Source: Rhizobium sp. RCAM05350
GTDB lineage: Bacteria; Pseudomonadota; Alphaproteobacteria; Rhizobiales; Rhizobiaceae
DNA length: 64,000 nt
Direction of reading: 5' to 3'
Assembly (NCBI GenBank): GCA_024426085.1
Contig: CP087974.1
Coordinates: 3,076,001-3,140,000, forward strand
Numbering within the stretch: the stretch's first letter is position 1; each line of letters begins with the position of its first letter. The notes below the pieces were generated by a model. It made no database searches and was not told the origin of the DNA. It saw nothing but the letters and a program-made list of their open reading frames with translations. Below, piece after piece: positions 19,161 to 27,961 of this stretch. The position numbers and the translations under genes were made by a program.

Positions 19161-19922
19161 ATGAGCGAAAACAGTCTGGCCATTCGAAAATTCAGCGATC
19201 TTGCCAACCCCACCCGGTTTCTGGCTTTGGCCGGACGTGTCCTGCCGTGGTTTGCCGGGCTGACGGTGTTGCTGTTTGCCGTCGGGCTCTATCTGTCCTT
19301 TACTACCGAAGGCGATTACCAACAGGGCGAGACGGTGCGCATCATGTATGTGCATGTGCCATCCGCCTGGCTATCGATGATGTGCTACACGGTGATGGCG
19401 ATTTCGGCGCTCGGTACGCTGGTCTGGCGCCATCCGCTGGCCGATGTTGCCGCCCGGGCGGCGGCCCTGATCGGTGCGAGCTTTACCTTTCTGGCACTGG
19501 TCACCGGTTCGTTCTGGGGCAAGCCGATGTGGGGTACATGGTGGGTCTGGGATGCGCGGCTGACCTCGGTCTTCGTGCTGTTCCTGATGTATCTCGGGCT
19601 GATTGCGCTGAACCGCGCCATGGACGAGCCGAGCAAGGCAGCCAAGGTTTCGGCCGTTCTGATCCTCGTCGGCTTCGTCAATATCCCCATCATCAAGTTT
19701 TCCGTCGAATGGTGGAACACGCTGCACCAGCCGGCAAGCGTTTTGAGGCTCGGCGGCTCGGCGATTGATCCGGAGTTCCTGCGGCCGCTTTTGGTGATGG
19801 CAGTTGCCTTCACCATGCTGTTTTTCACCCTGCATATCGCCGCAATGCGCAACGAGATCTGGCGCCGCCGGGTGACCTCGATGCGCCGTCAGGCCGCCCG
19901 CAGCACCGGCCGGGAGGTCTGA
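19161..19922 (+). CDS. ccmC: Heme handling protein CcmC
   Basis: Intact protein of 253 residues with six membrane helices. The tryptophan-rich heme loop reads WGKPMWGTWWVWDARLTS, and a flanking His lies in IMYVHVPSAWL. CcmC attaches heme to CcmE in the periplasm. It follows ccmB after a ~100-base gap containing a small hairpin (AGAGCGTC / GACGCTCT). Confidence 0.95.
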   Translation: MSENSLAIRKFSDLANPTRFLALAGRVLPWFAGLTVLLFAVGLYLSFTTEGDYQQGETVRIMYVHVPSAWLSMMCYTVMAISALGTLVWRHPLADVAARAAALIGASFTFLALVTGSFWGKPMWGTWWVWDARLTSVFVLFLMYLGLIALNRAMDEPSKAAKVSAVLILVGFVNIPIIKFSVEWWNTLHQPASVLRLGGSAIDPEFLRPLLVMAVAFTMLFFTLHIAAMRNEIWRRRVTSMRRQAARSTGREV

Positions 19923-19926
19923 ACCA

Positions 19927-20097
19927 ATGATGACCCATACCGCCTATGTCCTTGCCAGCTACGGCATCGCCGCTGTCACCGTGCTTGCCCTCGTCCTCTG
20001 GGTTTGGGTTGACGGACGGGTGCGGCGCCGTGAGTTGCAGGCGCTGGACGCCGCCGGTATCCGCCGCCGCTCCGTGCAGGCTGGAGACGGACAATGA
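19927..20097 (+). CDS. ccmD: Heme exporter protein CcmD
   Basis: Small single-pass membrane protein of 56 residues. It starts MMTHTAYVLASYGIAAVTVL, has one hydrophobic helix and then a basic tail (DGRVRRRELQALD). Its stop overlaps the ccmG start (ATGA), so the genes are translationally coupled. CcmD helps release holo-CcmE from CcmABC. Confidence 0.9.
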   Translation: MMTHTAYVLASYGIAAVTVLALVLWVWVDGRVRRRELQALDAAGIRRRSVQAGDGQ

Positions 20098-20702
20098 GCA
20101 TCGAGACCCCCACCACGCCGGAAAACAACCGGCCGGGCAAGATGCGCATCGTCTTTGCGGTACTTCCGCTGCTGATCTTTGCCGGGCTCGCCGTGATCTT
20201 CTGGAGCCAGCTCGATTCAGGCCGGGATATCAGCGAAATCCCCTCGGCGCTGATCGGCACCAAGGCGCCATTGCTGGATATGCCGCCGCTTGAGGGGGCA
20301 ACGTTCAAGGGTGCTGCGATGCCGGCGCTGACCGATGCGGCCATCAAAGGCAAGCTGACGCTCGTCAATGTCTGGGCATCCTGGTGCGTGCCCTGCCGGG
20401 AAGAAAATCCGATCATCCTCGAACTCGCCAAAGATCCACGGCTGACCGTGGTCGGCATCAATTACAAGGACCAGACCGAGAATGCGCTGCGGTTCCTCGG
20501 TGAACTCGGCAACCCGTTCGCCGCCGTCGGCGTCGATCCGCGCGGCAAGGCAGCCATCGACTGGGGCGTCTACGGCATCCCGGAATCCTACCTCGTCGAT
20601 GCCTCTGGGACGATCGTCTACAAGCGGGTGGGGCCGTTTGACGATCGTAGCCTGAAGGAAGGCCTCTATCCGGCGATCGAGAAGGTTGTGGCGGGGAAGT
20701 AG
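20094..20702 (+). CDS. ccmG: Periplasmic thiol:disulfide interchange protein CcmG/DsbE
   Basis: Membrane-anchored thioredoxin-like protein of 202 residues, intact. An N-terminal helix (MRIVFAVLPLLIFAGLAVIF) anchors it, and the active site is WASWCVPCREENP. The conserved cis-Pro region reads VYGIPESYLVDASG. It keeps apocytochrome c cysteines reduced for heme ligation. Last gene of the ccm cluster; a dispersed repeat follows. Confidence 0.95.
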   Translation: MSIETPTTPENNRPGKMRIVFAVLPLLIFAGLAVIFWSQLDSGRDISEIPSALIGTKAPLLDMPPLEGATFKGAAMPALTDAAIKGKLTLVNVWASWCVPCREENPIILELAKDPRLTVVGINYKDQTENALRFLGELGNPFAAVGVDPRGKAAIDWGVYGIPESYLVDASGTIVYKRVGPFDDRSLKEGLYPAIEKVVAGK

Positions 20703-20757
20703 ATTTTTGGGCTGACCACGTCGCTATGTTTTGGCGCTATGAGGCCTTCATTTCCTC

Positions 20758-20874
20758 CGTCATCCTCGCCCTTGTGGCGGGAGATCCAGCCACACGACGT
20801 CCGTCGCGTGAGAGGAGTCTTGCGGCACCGCAGACGCAGCGCCACTGGATCCCGGAACAAGTCCGGGATGACGG
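20758..20874. repeat. Dispersed inverted-repeat element, copy 1 (117 bp)
   Basis: Bounded by CCGTCAT and ATGACGG. Each terminal arm folds on itself and pairs with the other. The core carries GACGTCCGTCGCGTGAGAGG and a CGCAGACGC segment shared with the copies at 22267, 41495 and 59053. Lies between the convergent ccmG and DUF2585 genes. Confidence 0.85.
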
Positions 20875-20922
20875 GGGAATATCACCGCATAAATCAATAA
20901 ATTGGCGATACCAGGATCGGGC

Positions 20923-21531
20923 TTACCTTAAGGACAACGTCAAATCGCTTTGCCACGCCTTCACGGCATCCAGCGGATAAACCAGCATCAGCACGTTGAG
21001 CGTCAGGTTATCGTGGATCAGCCAACCGGTGAAAATCTCGAAGATGATGGCGATGGCGACCTGTAACGGCTATTGGCGCACGCCGGGCGAAAAGAAGCCG
21101 AGCGCCATGAAGACCGTGTCCATCGCCGAGTTCAGGATGCTGTCGCCGTAATAATCGAGCGAGATGGTCGCGGTGCGGTAGCGGTCGATGATAACAGGGG
21201 AGTTTTCGAGCAGTTCCCAGCCGGATTCGATCACCAGTGCCAAAAGCAGCTTTGCCGCTAAGGGCTTGCCGCGCAAGGTCAGATGAGCCAACCCGTAGAA
21301 CAGGAAGCCGTGGATGATGTGCGACGGGGTATACCAGTCGGCCAGATGCTGCGAATTGCCGGGGCCGTTGGCATTGGGCTCGAACAGCTTGATAGTGCCG
21401 CATTCGCAGATCGGCGTTCGGCCCATCCAGTATTCGATGACGATCTGCAGGACGAGGACGGCGGCGCAGGCGATAAGCCAGAGCGTGGCGGCGCGCGGCG
21501 AACGGTTTTCGGCCGGTACCAGTGTCGTCAC
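20923..21531 (-). CDS. DUF2585 family membrane protein
   Basis: Predicted membrane protein of about 202 residues. It reads MTTLVPAENRSPRAATLWLI, then IEYWMGRTPICECGTIKLFE, HIIHGFLFYGLAHL and ESGWELLENSPVIIDRYR. A missing T near 21091 and an extra base near 21061 scramble a short stretch; repaired, it continues LGFFFARRAPIAVTVAIAII and ends YPLDAVKAWQ...SLR at 20923. It lies in the ispZ operon (4-base overlap with ispZ), the usual rhizobial order. Function unknown. Confidence 0.85.
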
Positions 21532-22160
21532 TTCGGCGTATCCTGATCCAGCGAATGTTTCATGATGATCGGCATCTGCGACAGCGTGAACAGCACCGTG
21601 ATCGGCATCGTGCCCCAGACCTTGAAGGCGACCCAGAAATCGGTCGAGAAATTGCGCCAGACAACTTCGTTGAGCACGGCGAGGAACAGGAAGAATACGC
21701 CCCAGCGGATGGTCAGCTTGCGCCAGCCGGCCTCATCGAGCTTGAAGGCGGCATGGAAGACATAGCCGAGCAGCGATTTTCCAAACAGCAGGCCGCCGAG
21801 CAGAATGACGCCGAACAGCGTATTGATGATGGTCGGCTTGATCTTGATGAACGTGTCGTTCTGCAGCCAGAGGGTGAACGCTCCCATGATGAAGACGACA
21901 ATGCCGGAAATCAGCGGCATCATCGGCAGCGTGCGGGTGAGGATCCAGGAAGCGGTGAGCGCGATCGCGGTCGCGGCCATGAACAGGCCGGTGGCGATGA
22001 AGATCGGCCCGCCGAGTTCGGTCAGCGCCGGGAACTCCCGCGCCAGCCACTCGCCCGCGAATTGGCGAAGAAGAAGACCACCAGCGGTCCCAGTTCCAGC
22101 ACCATTTTCAGCAGCGGGCTGATTTCCTTGCGCGGCTTGGACCGCCTCGATCGATGACAT
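21528..22160 (-). CDS. Intracellular septation protein A (IspZ/YciB family)
   Basis: Multi-pass inner-membrane protein of about 210 residues: GGPIFIATGLFMAATAIAL, KPTIINTLFGVILLGGLLFG, NEVVWRNFSTDFWVAFKVWG. The frame looks open, but residues ~9-39 are mistranslated because of an extra A near 22137 and a missing G near 22054. Repaired, the N-terminus is MSSIEAVQPRKEISPLLKMV then LELGPLVVFFFANSRGEWLA, the family pattern. YciB-type proteins support envelope synthesis and division. Confidence 0.9.
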   Translation of the reverse strand: MSSIEAVQAAQGNQPAAENGAGTGTAGGLLLRQFAGEWLAREFPALTELGGPIFIATGLFMAATAIALTASWILTRTLPMMPLISGIVVFIMGAFTLWLQNDTFIKIKPTIINTLFGVILLGGLLFGKSLLGYVFHAAFKLDEAGWRKLTIRWGVFFLFLAVLNEVVWRNFSTDFWVAFKVWGTMPITVLFTLSQMPIIMKHSLDQDTPK

Positions 22161-22266
22161 GATGTCGTCCTTAAGTACCTGCTCGATGGAGCAATCGTAT
22201 TGCAAGTTTCGTGTGCGTGGATGTTTTCACGCGGTATTTCGGCTTTGCTAGGCGCCCTCACAGCTT

Positions 22267-22383
22267 CCGTCATTCCTGTGCTTGTCACAGGAATCCAGCG
22301 ACGCGGCGTCTGCCGCGTCAAGGAGTCTTTAGCGGCGCGGACGCGCTGCTGCTGAATCCCCGCCACAGGGGCTGACATGACGG
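22267..22383. repeat. Dispersed inverted-repeat element, copy 2 (117 bp)
   Basis: CCGTCAT...ATGACGG ends, with GCGGCGTCTGCCGCGTCAAG and GGAGTCTTTAGCGGCGCGGA in the core. The left arm has the ATTCCTGTG type hairpin and the right arm the CCCCGCCAC type, so the copy looks recombined between sub-types. It sits between ftsY and ispZ, interrupting that operon. Confidence 0.82.
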
Positions 22384-22456
22384 AGAAAATAGAAAGCCGC
22401 CTCCAAGCCCTTCATTCCCCCTATAACATCAGCAAAAAGGCAAAATGATATCCGGG

Positions 22457-24150
22457 TCAATGGGGAATTCCGGCGATGGCCTCGGCAAAGTCCTTCGCCT
22501 CGAACGGTTCCAGATCGTCCACGCCTTCGCCGACACCGATGAAATAGACGGGCAGCTTGTGCTTGGCGGAAATGGCGACGAGGATGCCGCCGCGCCGTAC
22601 CGTCGAGCTTGGTCATGATCAGGCCGTTGACCCCTGCAACATTGCGGAAAATCTCGACCTGGTTGAGGGCGTTCTGGCCGGTCGTGGCGTCCAGCGTCTG
22701 CAGCACGGTGTGTGGCGCATCGGGATCGAGCTTGCCGAGCACGCGGACGATCTTTTCCAGCTCGGCCATCAGTTCAGTGCGGTTCTGCAGGCGGCCGGCA
22801 GTGTCGATGATCAGCACGTCGCTCTTTTTCAGCCGAGCCTGTCTGAAAGCCTCATAGGCAAGGCCCGCGGCATCGGCGCCGAGTTTCGAGGAGACGATAT
22901 CGGACTTGGTGCGCTCGGCCCGGATCTTCAGCTGCTCGATGGCGGCGGCACGGAATGTATCGCCCGCGGCGAGCATGACCTTGAGGCCAGCGCCCGAAAG
23001 TTTTGCCGCGAGCTTGCCGATGGTGGTGGTCTTGCCGGTGCCGTTGACGCCGACGACGAGAATGACATGCGGCTTGTGGGACAGGTCGAGCTGCAACGGT
23101 TTGGCAACGGGGGCCAGCACCTTGGTGATTTCGGCGGCCATGATGTGGAAACGTCTTCGCCGGTCACGTCCTTGCTGTAACGTTCCGAGGCGAGCGTATC
23201 GGTGATGCGCAGTGCCGTTTCGACGCCGAGATCGGCCTGGATCAACAGGTCTTCCAGATCCTGCAACGTCTCGTCATCCAGCTTGCGCTTGGTGAAGAGG
23301 GCGGTGATCTGGCCGGTCAGCTGCGACGATGTGCGGGCAAGGCCCTGGCGCAGGCGCTGGAACCAGGTGAGTTTCTGCTTTGGCGCTTCCGGCGCGGGTT
23401 CTGACGCGCGGCCGGTGGCGAAGCCCTTGGGGAGGATGGGGGCTGCGGGCGCTTCTTCAATGTCCGCGTTTACCGAGAGTTCGTCACCCCCTCTGCCCTG
23501 TCGGGCATCTCCCCTCAAGGGGGAGATTGGCTGTGGCGCGTTTTCGGTGAGGTCGTCGGCTTCCGAGAACGCGGAGAGGTTAACCCCCTCTGTCGATTGC
23601 ACTGACATCTCCCCGCAGGGGGATTGGACTCCTGGTTGCTTCGTTTAGTGAATCGATAGTGCTTTGCTGCGGAGGATTGGCGTCAGACTCGATCTGATCT
23701 CCCCCTTGTGGGGGAGATGTCCCGAAGGGACAGAGGGGGGTGTCGAGCTTTCCTCGATCTCAGCCGCTTCGGCTTCCGCCTCCAACAGCGACAACGGGAT
23801 CAGGCCGATATCGCCGATCTCCTCGACAGCAGGGAGAATTGCCGGTGTATCGTCCACTTCTTCGGCGGAGACATCATCCTCGGCCACGAACTCAGGCGCA
23901 TCGGCGCTGTCGGCGGAGGGGCCGCCGGCGGTGTCGATTTCTTCAGGCAGGACAGAGGCTTCGGCGATCGGCAAATCTTCGGTACGGGAACGCGGCTCCA
24001 GCTCGGCTTCGATTGCCCGGTTTTCTTCGGGGCTGAATGTCGATTCCGCCTGGTCCATGACCGCATCGGCCGCTGGCGTGGCAGTTGGCTCGCCTTCTGC
24101 CGGCTTGTCCTTGCCGAAAGTGAAGACCTTTTCAGAAAGCTGAGCGCCAT
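22457..24150 (-). CDS. ftsY: Signal recognition particle receptor FtsY
   Basis: SRP receptor GTPase. NG domain: KLTWFQRLRQGLARTSSQLT, GVNGTGKTTTIGKLA (P-loop), DTAGRLQN, TKLDGTARGG (repaired), ending AIAGIPH at 22457. The acidic N-terminal linker begins MALSFLKKVFTFGKDKPAEG (repaired) and is long. It contains three copies of a ~47-bp palindromic element, translated in frame. Errors: missing A near 24131, missing C near 23147, missing CG near 22593. An in-frame TAA at 23645-23647 is probably an artefact of two cancelling indels, since the neighbouring frame reads ESDANPPQQSTIDSLNEATR across it. Confidence 0.92.
23484..23530. repeat. Palindromic mini-element inside ftsY, copy c
   Basis: TCACCCCCTCTGCC...GGGCATCTCCCC..AAGGGGGAGATTGG. 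Contains the inner palindrome ATCTCCCCTCAAGGGGGAGAT. Translated on the ftsY strand as QPISPLRGDARQGRGGDEL, a low-complexity insert in the linker. Confidence 0.85.
23581..23626. repeat. Palindromic mini-element inside ftsY, copy b
   Basis: Same orientation as copy c: TAACCCCCTCTG...ACATCTCCCCGCAGGGGGATTGG. In the frame that avoids the nearby stop it translates as SPIPLRGDVSAIDRGV, parallel to copy c's SPLRGDARQGRGG. Confidence 0.82.
23696..23741. repeat. Palindromic mini-element inside ftsY, copy a (inverted)
   Basis: Inverted relative to copies b and c: ATCTCCCCCTTGTGGGGGAG followed by ATGTCCCGAAGGGACAGAGG. Translated on the ftsY strand as STPPSVPSGHLPHKGEI. The inner hairpins (CTCCCCC/GGGGGAG and GTCCC/GGGAC) are perfect. 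Confidence 0.85.
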
Positions 24151-24165
24151 TTGAATTCCGTAAAC

Positions 24166-25439
24166 TCAGGCCGCGTTGGCGGCCGTCAGTTGCATGTCGA
24201 GATGCTTGCCGTTGTGGCCGGTGATCTCAGCCTGCACGATAGCGCGGCGTCAGGCCGGGGACGGCGACAAGCGTGAAATTTTCCGTATGTGCCAAGCCGT
24301 TGTTCTCGACGAGCAGGCTTTGCTGCGTTCCGATCATGCTGTCAAGATGGGCCTGATGCAGCTGAAGTCCAGTGGTGCGCAGCCGGGCGGCCCGTTCCTT
24401 GACCAGCGCACGGTCGAGCTGCGGCATGCGGGCGGCGGGCGTTCCCTCGCGCGGCGAATAGGGAAAAACGTGCAGATGGGCGATATTGGCCTCTTCGGCC
24501 AGTCCCATTGCATTGGCAAACATCTCTTCGGTCTCGGTCGGAAAACCGGCAATCATGTCGGCGCCGAAACTGGTTTCCAGGCGCAGGCGGCGTACATCCA
24601 CGATGAACGCCAGGGCATCGGCCCGGCTGTGGCGGCGTTTCATCCGCTTCAGGATCATGTCGTCGCCGTGCTGCAGCGACAGGTGCAGATGTGGCATAAA
24701 GCGCGGTTCGTCGGCGATCAGGTCCATCAGGTGGCTGTCCGCCTCGATGCTGTCGATCGACGAGAGGCGCAGGCGCAAGATGTCCGGCACCTGCTTCAAC
24801 AGGGTCTTTGCCAGCAGGCCGAGCGTCGGCGTGCCGGGCAGATCGCCGCCATAGCTGGTCGCGTCAACGCCGGTCAGCACAATTTCGCGGTAGCCGCTCT
24901 CGGCCAGTTTTCGCGCCTGATCGACGACGGCGCCCATCGGCACCGAGCGGGAATTGCCGCGGCCGTAGGGGATGATGCAGAAGGTACAGCGGTGATCGCA
25001 GCCGTTCTGCACCTGGATGAAGGCGCGTACATGGCCCTCGATCAGCTTGACCATCTGCGGCGCCGTTTTCGCGCACGCTCATGATGTCATTGACGCGCAG
25101 CTTTTCTTCGGCCGAGACGCCAAAATCCGGTAGCGACCGGTAGGAGGCGCTCTTCAGCTTTTCCTCGTTGCCGAGCACGGCATCGACCTCCGGCATCTCT
25201 GCAAAGGTTTGTTTCTCGGTTTGGGCGGCGCAGCCGGTGACGATGATGCGGGCATGCGGGTTTTCGCGGCGCGCCCGGCGGATCGCCTGGCGCGCCTGGC
25301 GCACGGCCTCGCCGGTGACGGCGCAGGTGTTGACGAGGATGGCGTTGTTCAGCCCCGCCTTCTCGGCCTCCGCCCGCATCACTTCGGATTCATAGGTGTT
25401 GAGACGACAGCCGAAGGTTATGACATCGACGCCGCTCAA
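24166..25439 (-). CDS. mtaB: tRNA-N6-threonylcarbamoyladenosine methylthiotransferase MtaB
   Basis: Radical-SAM methylthiotransferase of about 424 residues that makes ms2t6A37 in tRNAs. The UPF0004 domain starts VDVITFGCRLNTYESEVMRA with NTCAVT and VTGCAAQ. The radical-SAM motif CDHRCTFC follows, and a TRAM-like tail. Start is TTG at 25439, overlapping the dapF stop. Errors: an extra A near 25065 and loss of a GC pair near 24243. Repaired, the end reads GLTPRAIVQAEITGHNGKHL and then DMQLTAANAA. Part of dapF-mtaB-ftsY. Confidence 0.93.
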
Positions 25440-26350
25440 AGCGCGGCGCTTCCCGGTTGCGGCTCTTCTTGACGCGACCAAAGGCCGGTGACGGGATCGA
25501 CGGTGCCGGACCATTCCCATTCGGCGGGGCCGGTCATGACGACATGGTCGTCGCGCCTCGCGCCATTCGATGGTGAGCATGCCGGGCGGGGTGGCGCTGG
25601 CGACCTTGATCGACACATTGCGGCCGGTGCAGGCCCTGTGCGGGCAGCCGAGACGGCGGCGGAACAGGCGGCGGAACCGCAGGCCAGCGTCAGGCCGGCG
25701 CCACGTTCCCAGGTGCGAGTGGTCAGCGACGAGGGCGAAGTCACCTGAGCAAGGGTGATATTGGCGCGCTCGGGAAACATCGGATGGTTTTCGAGCAGCG
25801 GGCCGAAGCGTTCGAGATCGAACGACATGACGTCGCGGTCGACCCAGAAGATCGCATGCGGATTGCCCATCGACATGACGGAGGGCGAATGCAGGATCGG
25901 GTCGTCGATCGGGCCGATCTGCAGCTCGATGCGGCTGGTGTCGTAGAATTCTTCCGACAGCGGGATCTTGTCCCATTCGAACACGGGGGTGCCCATGTCG
26001 ACGGAGATCGTTCCATCGGCATGTTCCTGCGCATTCAGGATGCCGGCGACGGTCTGGAAGGTGAAGACCTTCTTGCCGGTTTCGGCTGATAGCGCTTGGA
26101 CGACGCAGCGCGTGCCGTTGCCGCAGGCCTGCGCCTTCGAGCCGTCGGAATTGAGGATATCGATCCAGGCATCGGTGCCCTCGGCCTTCGGATCGTGGAT
26201 CGCCATGATCTGGTCGAACTGGGTATCGGGATGTGCATTGAGCGCAATCGCGGCTTCGGGCGTCACCTTGTCCCTGCGGCCGCGCATGTCGACGACCAGA
26301 ATCTTGTTGCCAAGCCCGTTCATCCGCGCGAATTCGACCGTGATGCTCAT
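25436..26350 (-). CDS. dapF: Diaminopimelate epimerase
   Basis: DapF converts LL- to meso-diaminopimelate for peptidoglycan and lysine. It starts MSITVEFARMNGLGNKILVV. The catalytic cysteines are in QACGNGTRC and LACGSAACS. Extra bases near 25630-25635 (two) and 25558 (one) garble ~25 residues while the frame ends correctly; repaired, that part reads AARTGRTGRNVSIKVASATP. About 304 residues. First gene of the dapF-mtaB-ftsY-ispZ-DUF2585 operon. Confidence 0.93.
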   Translation of the reverse strand: MSITVEFARMNGLGNKILVVDMRGRRDKVTPEAAIALNAHPDTQFDQIMAIHDPKAEGTDAWIDILNSDGSKAQACGNGTRCVVQALSAETGKKVFTFQTVAGILNAQEHADGTISVDMGTPVFEWDKIPLSEEFYDTSRIELQIGPIDDPILHSPSVMSMGNPHAIFWVDRDVMSFDLERFGPLLENHPMFPERANITLAQVTSPSSLTTRTWERGAGLTLACGSAACSAAVSAARTGPAPAAMCRSRSPAPPRPACSPSNGARRDDHVVMTGPAEWEWSGTVDPVTGLWSRQEEPQPGSAAL

Positions 26351-27012
26351 GACGTCCATTTCCATCGTTTGTTGGGGTGTATATGGCGGAAATGGGGGCA
26401 AATTACCAGTGGTCGTCACCCTCCCCTTGAGTGGGAGGTAGAAGACCCTCAACGGCCGATAGCCACGCCCGGAAAATCCGCCGTGGGTTTGCTGGTGCAT
26501 TCACTTGGCCGGGGCGCTGGAAAGTGCCGATGACTAAGCTAATTTATATGACGCCTTCCAGCGCCCCGTTCAGTGTTGGTCGATGGGCAACTCCGGTTTC
26601 TCTGCGGGGATGGCGGCACCCTTTTTAGACGGGGTGATGCTGACGGTTTTGCTGCCGCGCCACGAAAGGATCGTCTTTCGACAACCCAGTCGCTGCTCCT
26701 CATGTGTGCCTCACAGGCACGCCCCGCCATTTTGCAGACGAGAGGGAAACCACTTTCTGACCATCCACCGGGCAAAGGTTTACGTCTGTCCTTCACCCGG
26801 CACCGGCCCCGTCTCACCGCTACGCCTAGCAGTCTAGCCGATGACAGGACGGGAATGATGATGGCACAGGTTTTCGAGGCGGGGATTTGCGGGGATGAAA
26901 AAAATGTTGGCGGCTGTGCTGGCGGGCGCCGGTTGTTGTGACCGACGCGTTGCGATCTCGCCCGGTGCGGTTCATTTTGATTGTTTGGCAATGACATTTG
27001 CGGAGACACAAC
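26351..27012. other. Intergenic region between dapF and GFA-type gene
   Basis: About 660 bases without a gene I recognise. It contains a half palindromic element (CACCCTCCCCTTGAGTGGGA) near 26418 and a 13-bp perfect inverted repeat, CGGGGCGCTGGAA (26510-26522) with TTCCAGCGCCCCG (26556-26568), around a 33-base loop. The dapF promoter must lie in its left part. Confidence 0.5.
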
Positions 27013-27430
27013 ATGCCCGAAACCCCGTCCCTCCTCACCGGAAAGTGCCTGTGTGGCGCTGTCGAATATTCGGTCGAGGATGCGTTCTGAATATGCAATG
27101 AACTGCCATTGTTCCAACTGCCGGCGCACCACCGGGTCGGCCTTCAAGCCGATTGCCGGGATCAGGCACGAGCAGTTTCGGCTCGTCAAGGGTGCGGAAG
27201 CGATGTTGATCTACGGCAATCCCGATGAGACTCATGACGTGCATTGCGGCACCTGCGGGTCGCTGGTCTATTCGGTGGTGCGCGAGGGCGCCTATGCCCA
27301 TGTCCCGATGGGCACGCTGGTGGATGCGCCGACGATCCGGCCGACGGCGCATATTTTCGTCGGCTCGAAGGCGCCGTGGTACGAGATCACCGACGATTTG
27401 CCGCAGTATCGGGAGTTTCCGGAGGAATAG
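27013..27430 (+). CDS. GFA-family (glutathione-dependent formaldehyde-activating) protein
   Basis: Zinc-binding beta-fold protein of about 138 residues. Cysteine pairs are visible: TGKCLCGAVEYS, MNCHCSNCRRTTG, VHCGTCGSLVY. A T inserted at 27088 (between C and G) creates an early stop; removing it joins VEDAF to EYAMNCHCSNC. Most family members are uncharacterised zinc proteins rather than proven formaldehyde enzymes, so function is open. Monocistronic by spacing. Confidence 0.88.
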
Positions 27431-27506
27431 GTCTTCCGGCCGGAATAATCTCGCCATTTTGGTTTCCTAGACATCCGCGTCTTACGATGTTCAGGGAGGA
27501 GAATCA

Positions 27507-27941
27507 GTGATGCGGTATCCGCGATGGCAGTTGGTGCAGAGGCGCGTGGCCGCCGCCCTTGTTGCAGTTTTCGGCGTGTCGGGCTTCGGCGGTTTGGCCT
27601 TTTCGCAGGATGCGCTTTATTCCGGCCGGCCGGGTCTTGCCGGTCCCGAGGGCACGCCGCCCGATGTCGCGACCTGCGATACGATTGGACAGACACTGGA
27701 TGGCTTCAAGCCGTCGCTGGATCGCGTCGATCTGTGGATTTCCGGACCACTGTCCCTCGTACACACCGACAATGTTCTCTGGTATCTGGCGGTCTGCTCG
27801 GACACAGGCATCCGCGTCATGTGCGTCACCTATTCTGACAATGGCATGAAGGTGGGCGATCACGTGGTCCTGGCGGGTGCGCTGGAGATTCAGGACAGGA
27901 AACACGCCGTTCTTGATCCGTGCCTTGCGTCTCGGGAGTAG
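27507..27941 (+). CDS. Hypothetical exported protein
   Basis: 144 residues (143 if ATG at 27510 is used), intact, not recognised. A basic start (MMRYPRWQLVQRRVAAALVA) followed by a hydrophobic stretch ending in AFSQD looks like a signal peptide. The mature part has four Cys (ATCDT, AVCSD, VMCVT, DPCLA), consistent with disulfides, and HVVLAGALEIQDRKHAVLDP near the end. A preceding GGGAGGAG is a good ribosome-binding site. Convergent with the MBL-fold gene. Confidence 0.7.
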   Translation: MMRYPRWQLVQRRVAAALVAVFGVSGFGGLAFSQDALYSGRPGLAGPEGTPPDVATCDTIGQTLDGFKPSLDRVDLWISGPLSLVHTDNVLWYLAVCSDTGIRVMCVTYSDNGMKVGDHVVLAGALEIQDRKHAVLDPCLASRE

Positions 27942-27961
27942 ATCGAGAAACGCCGCACGCC

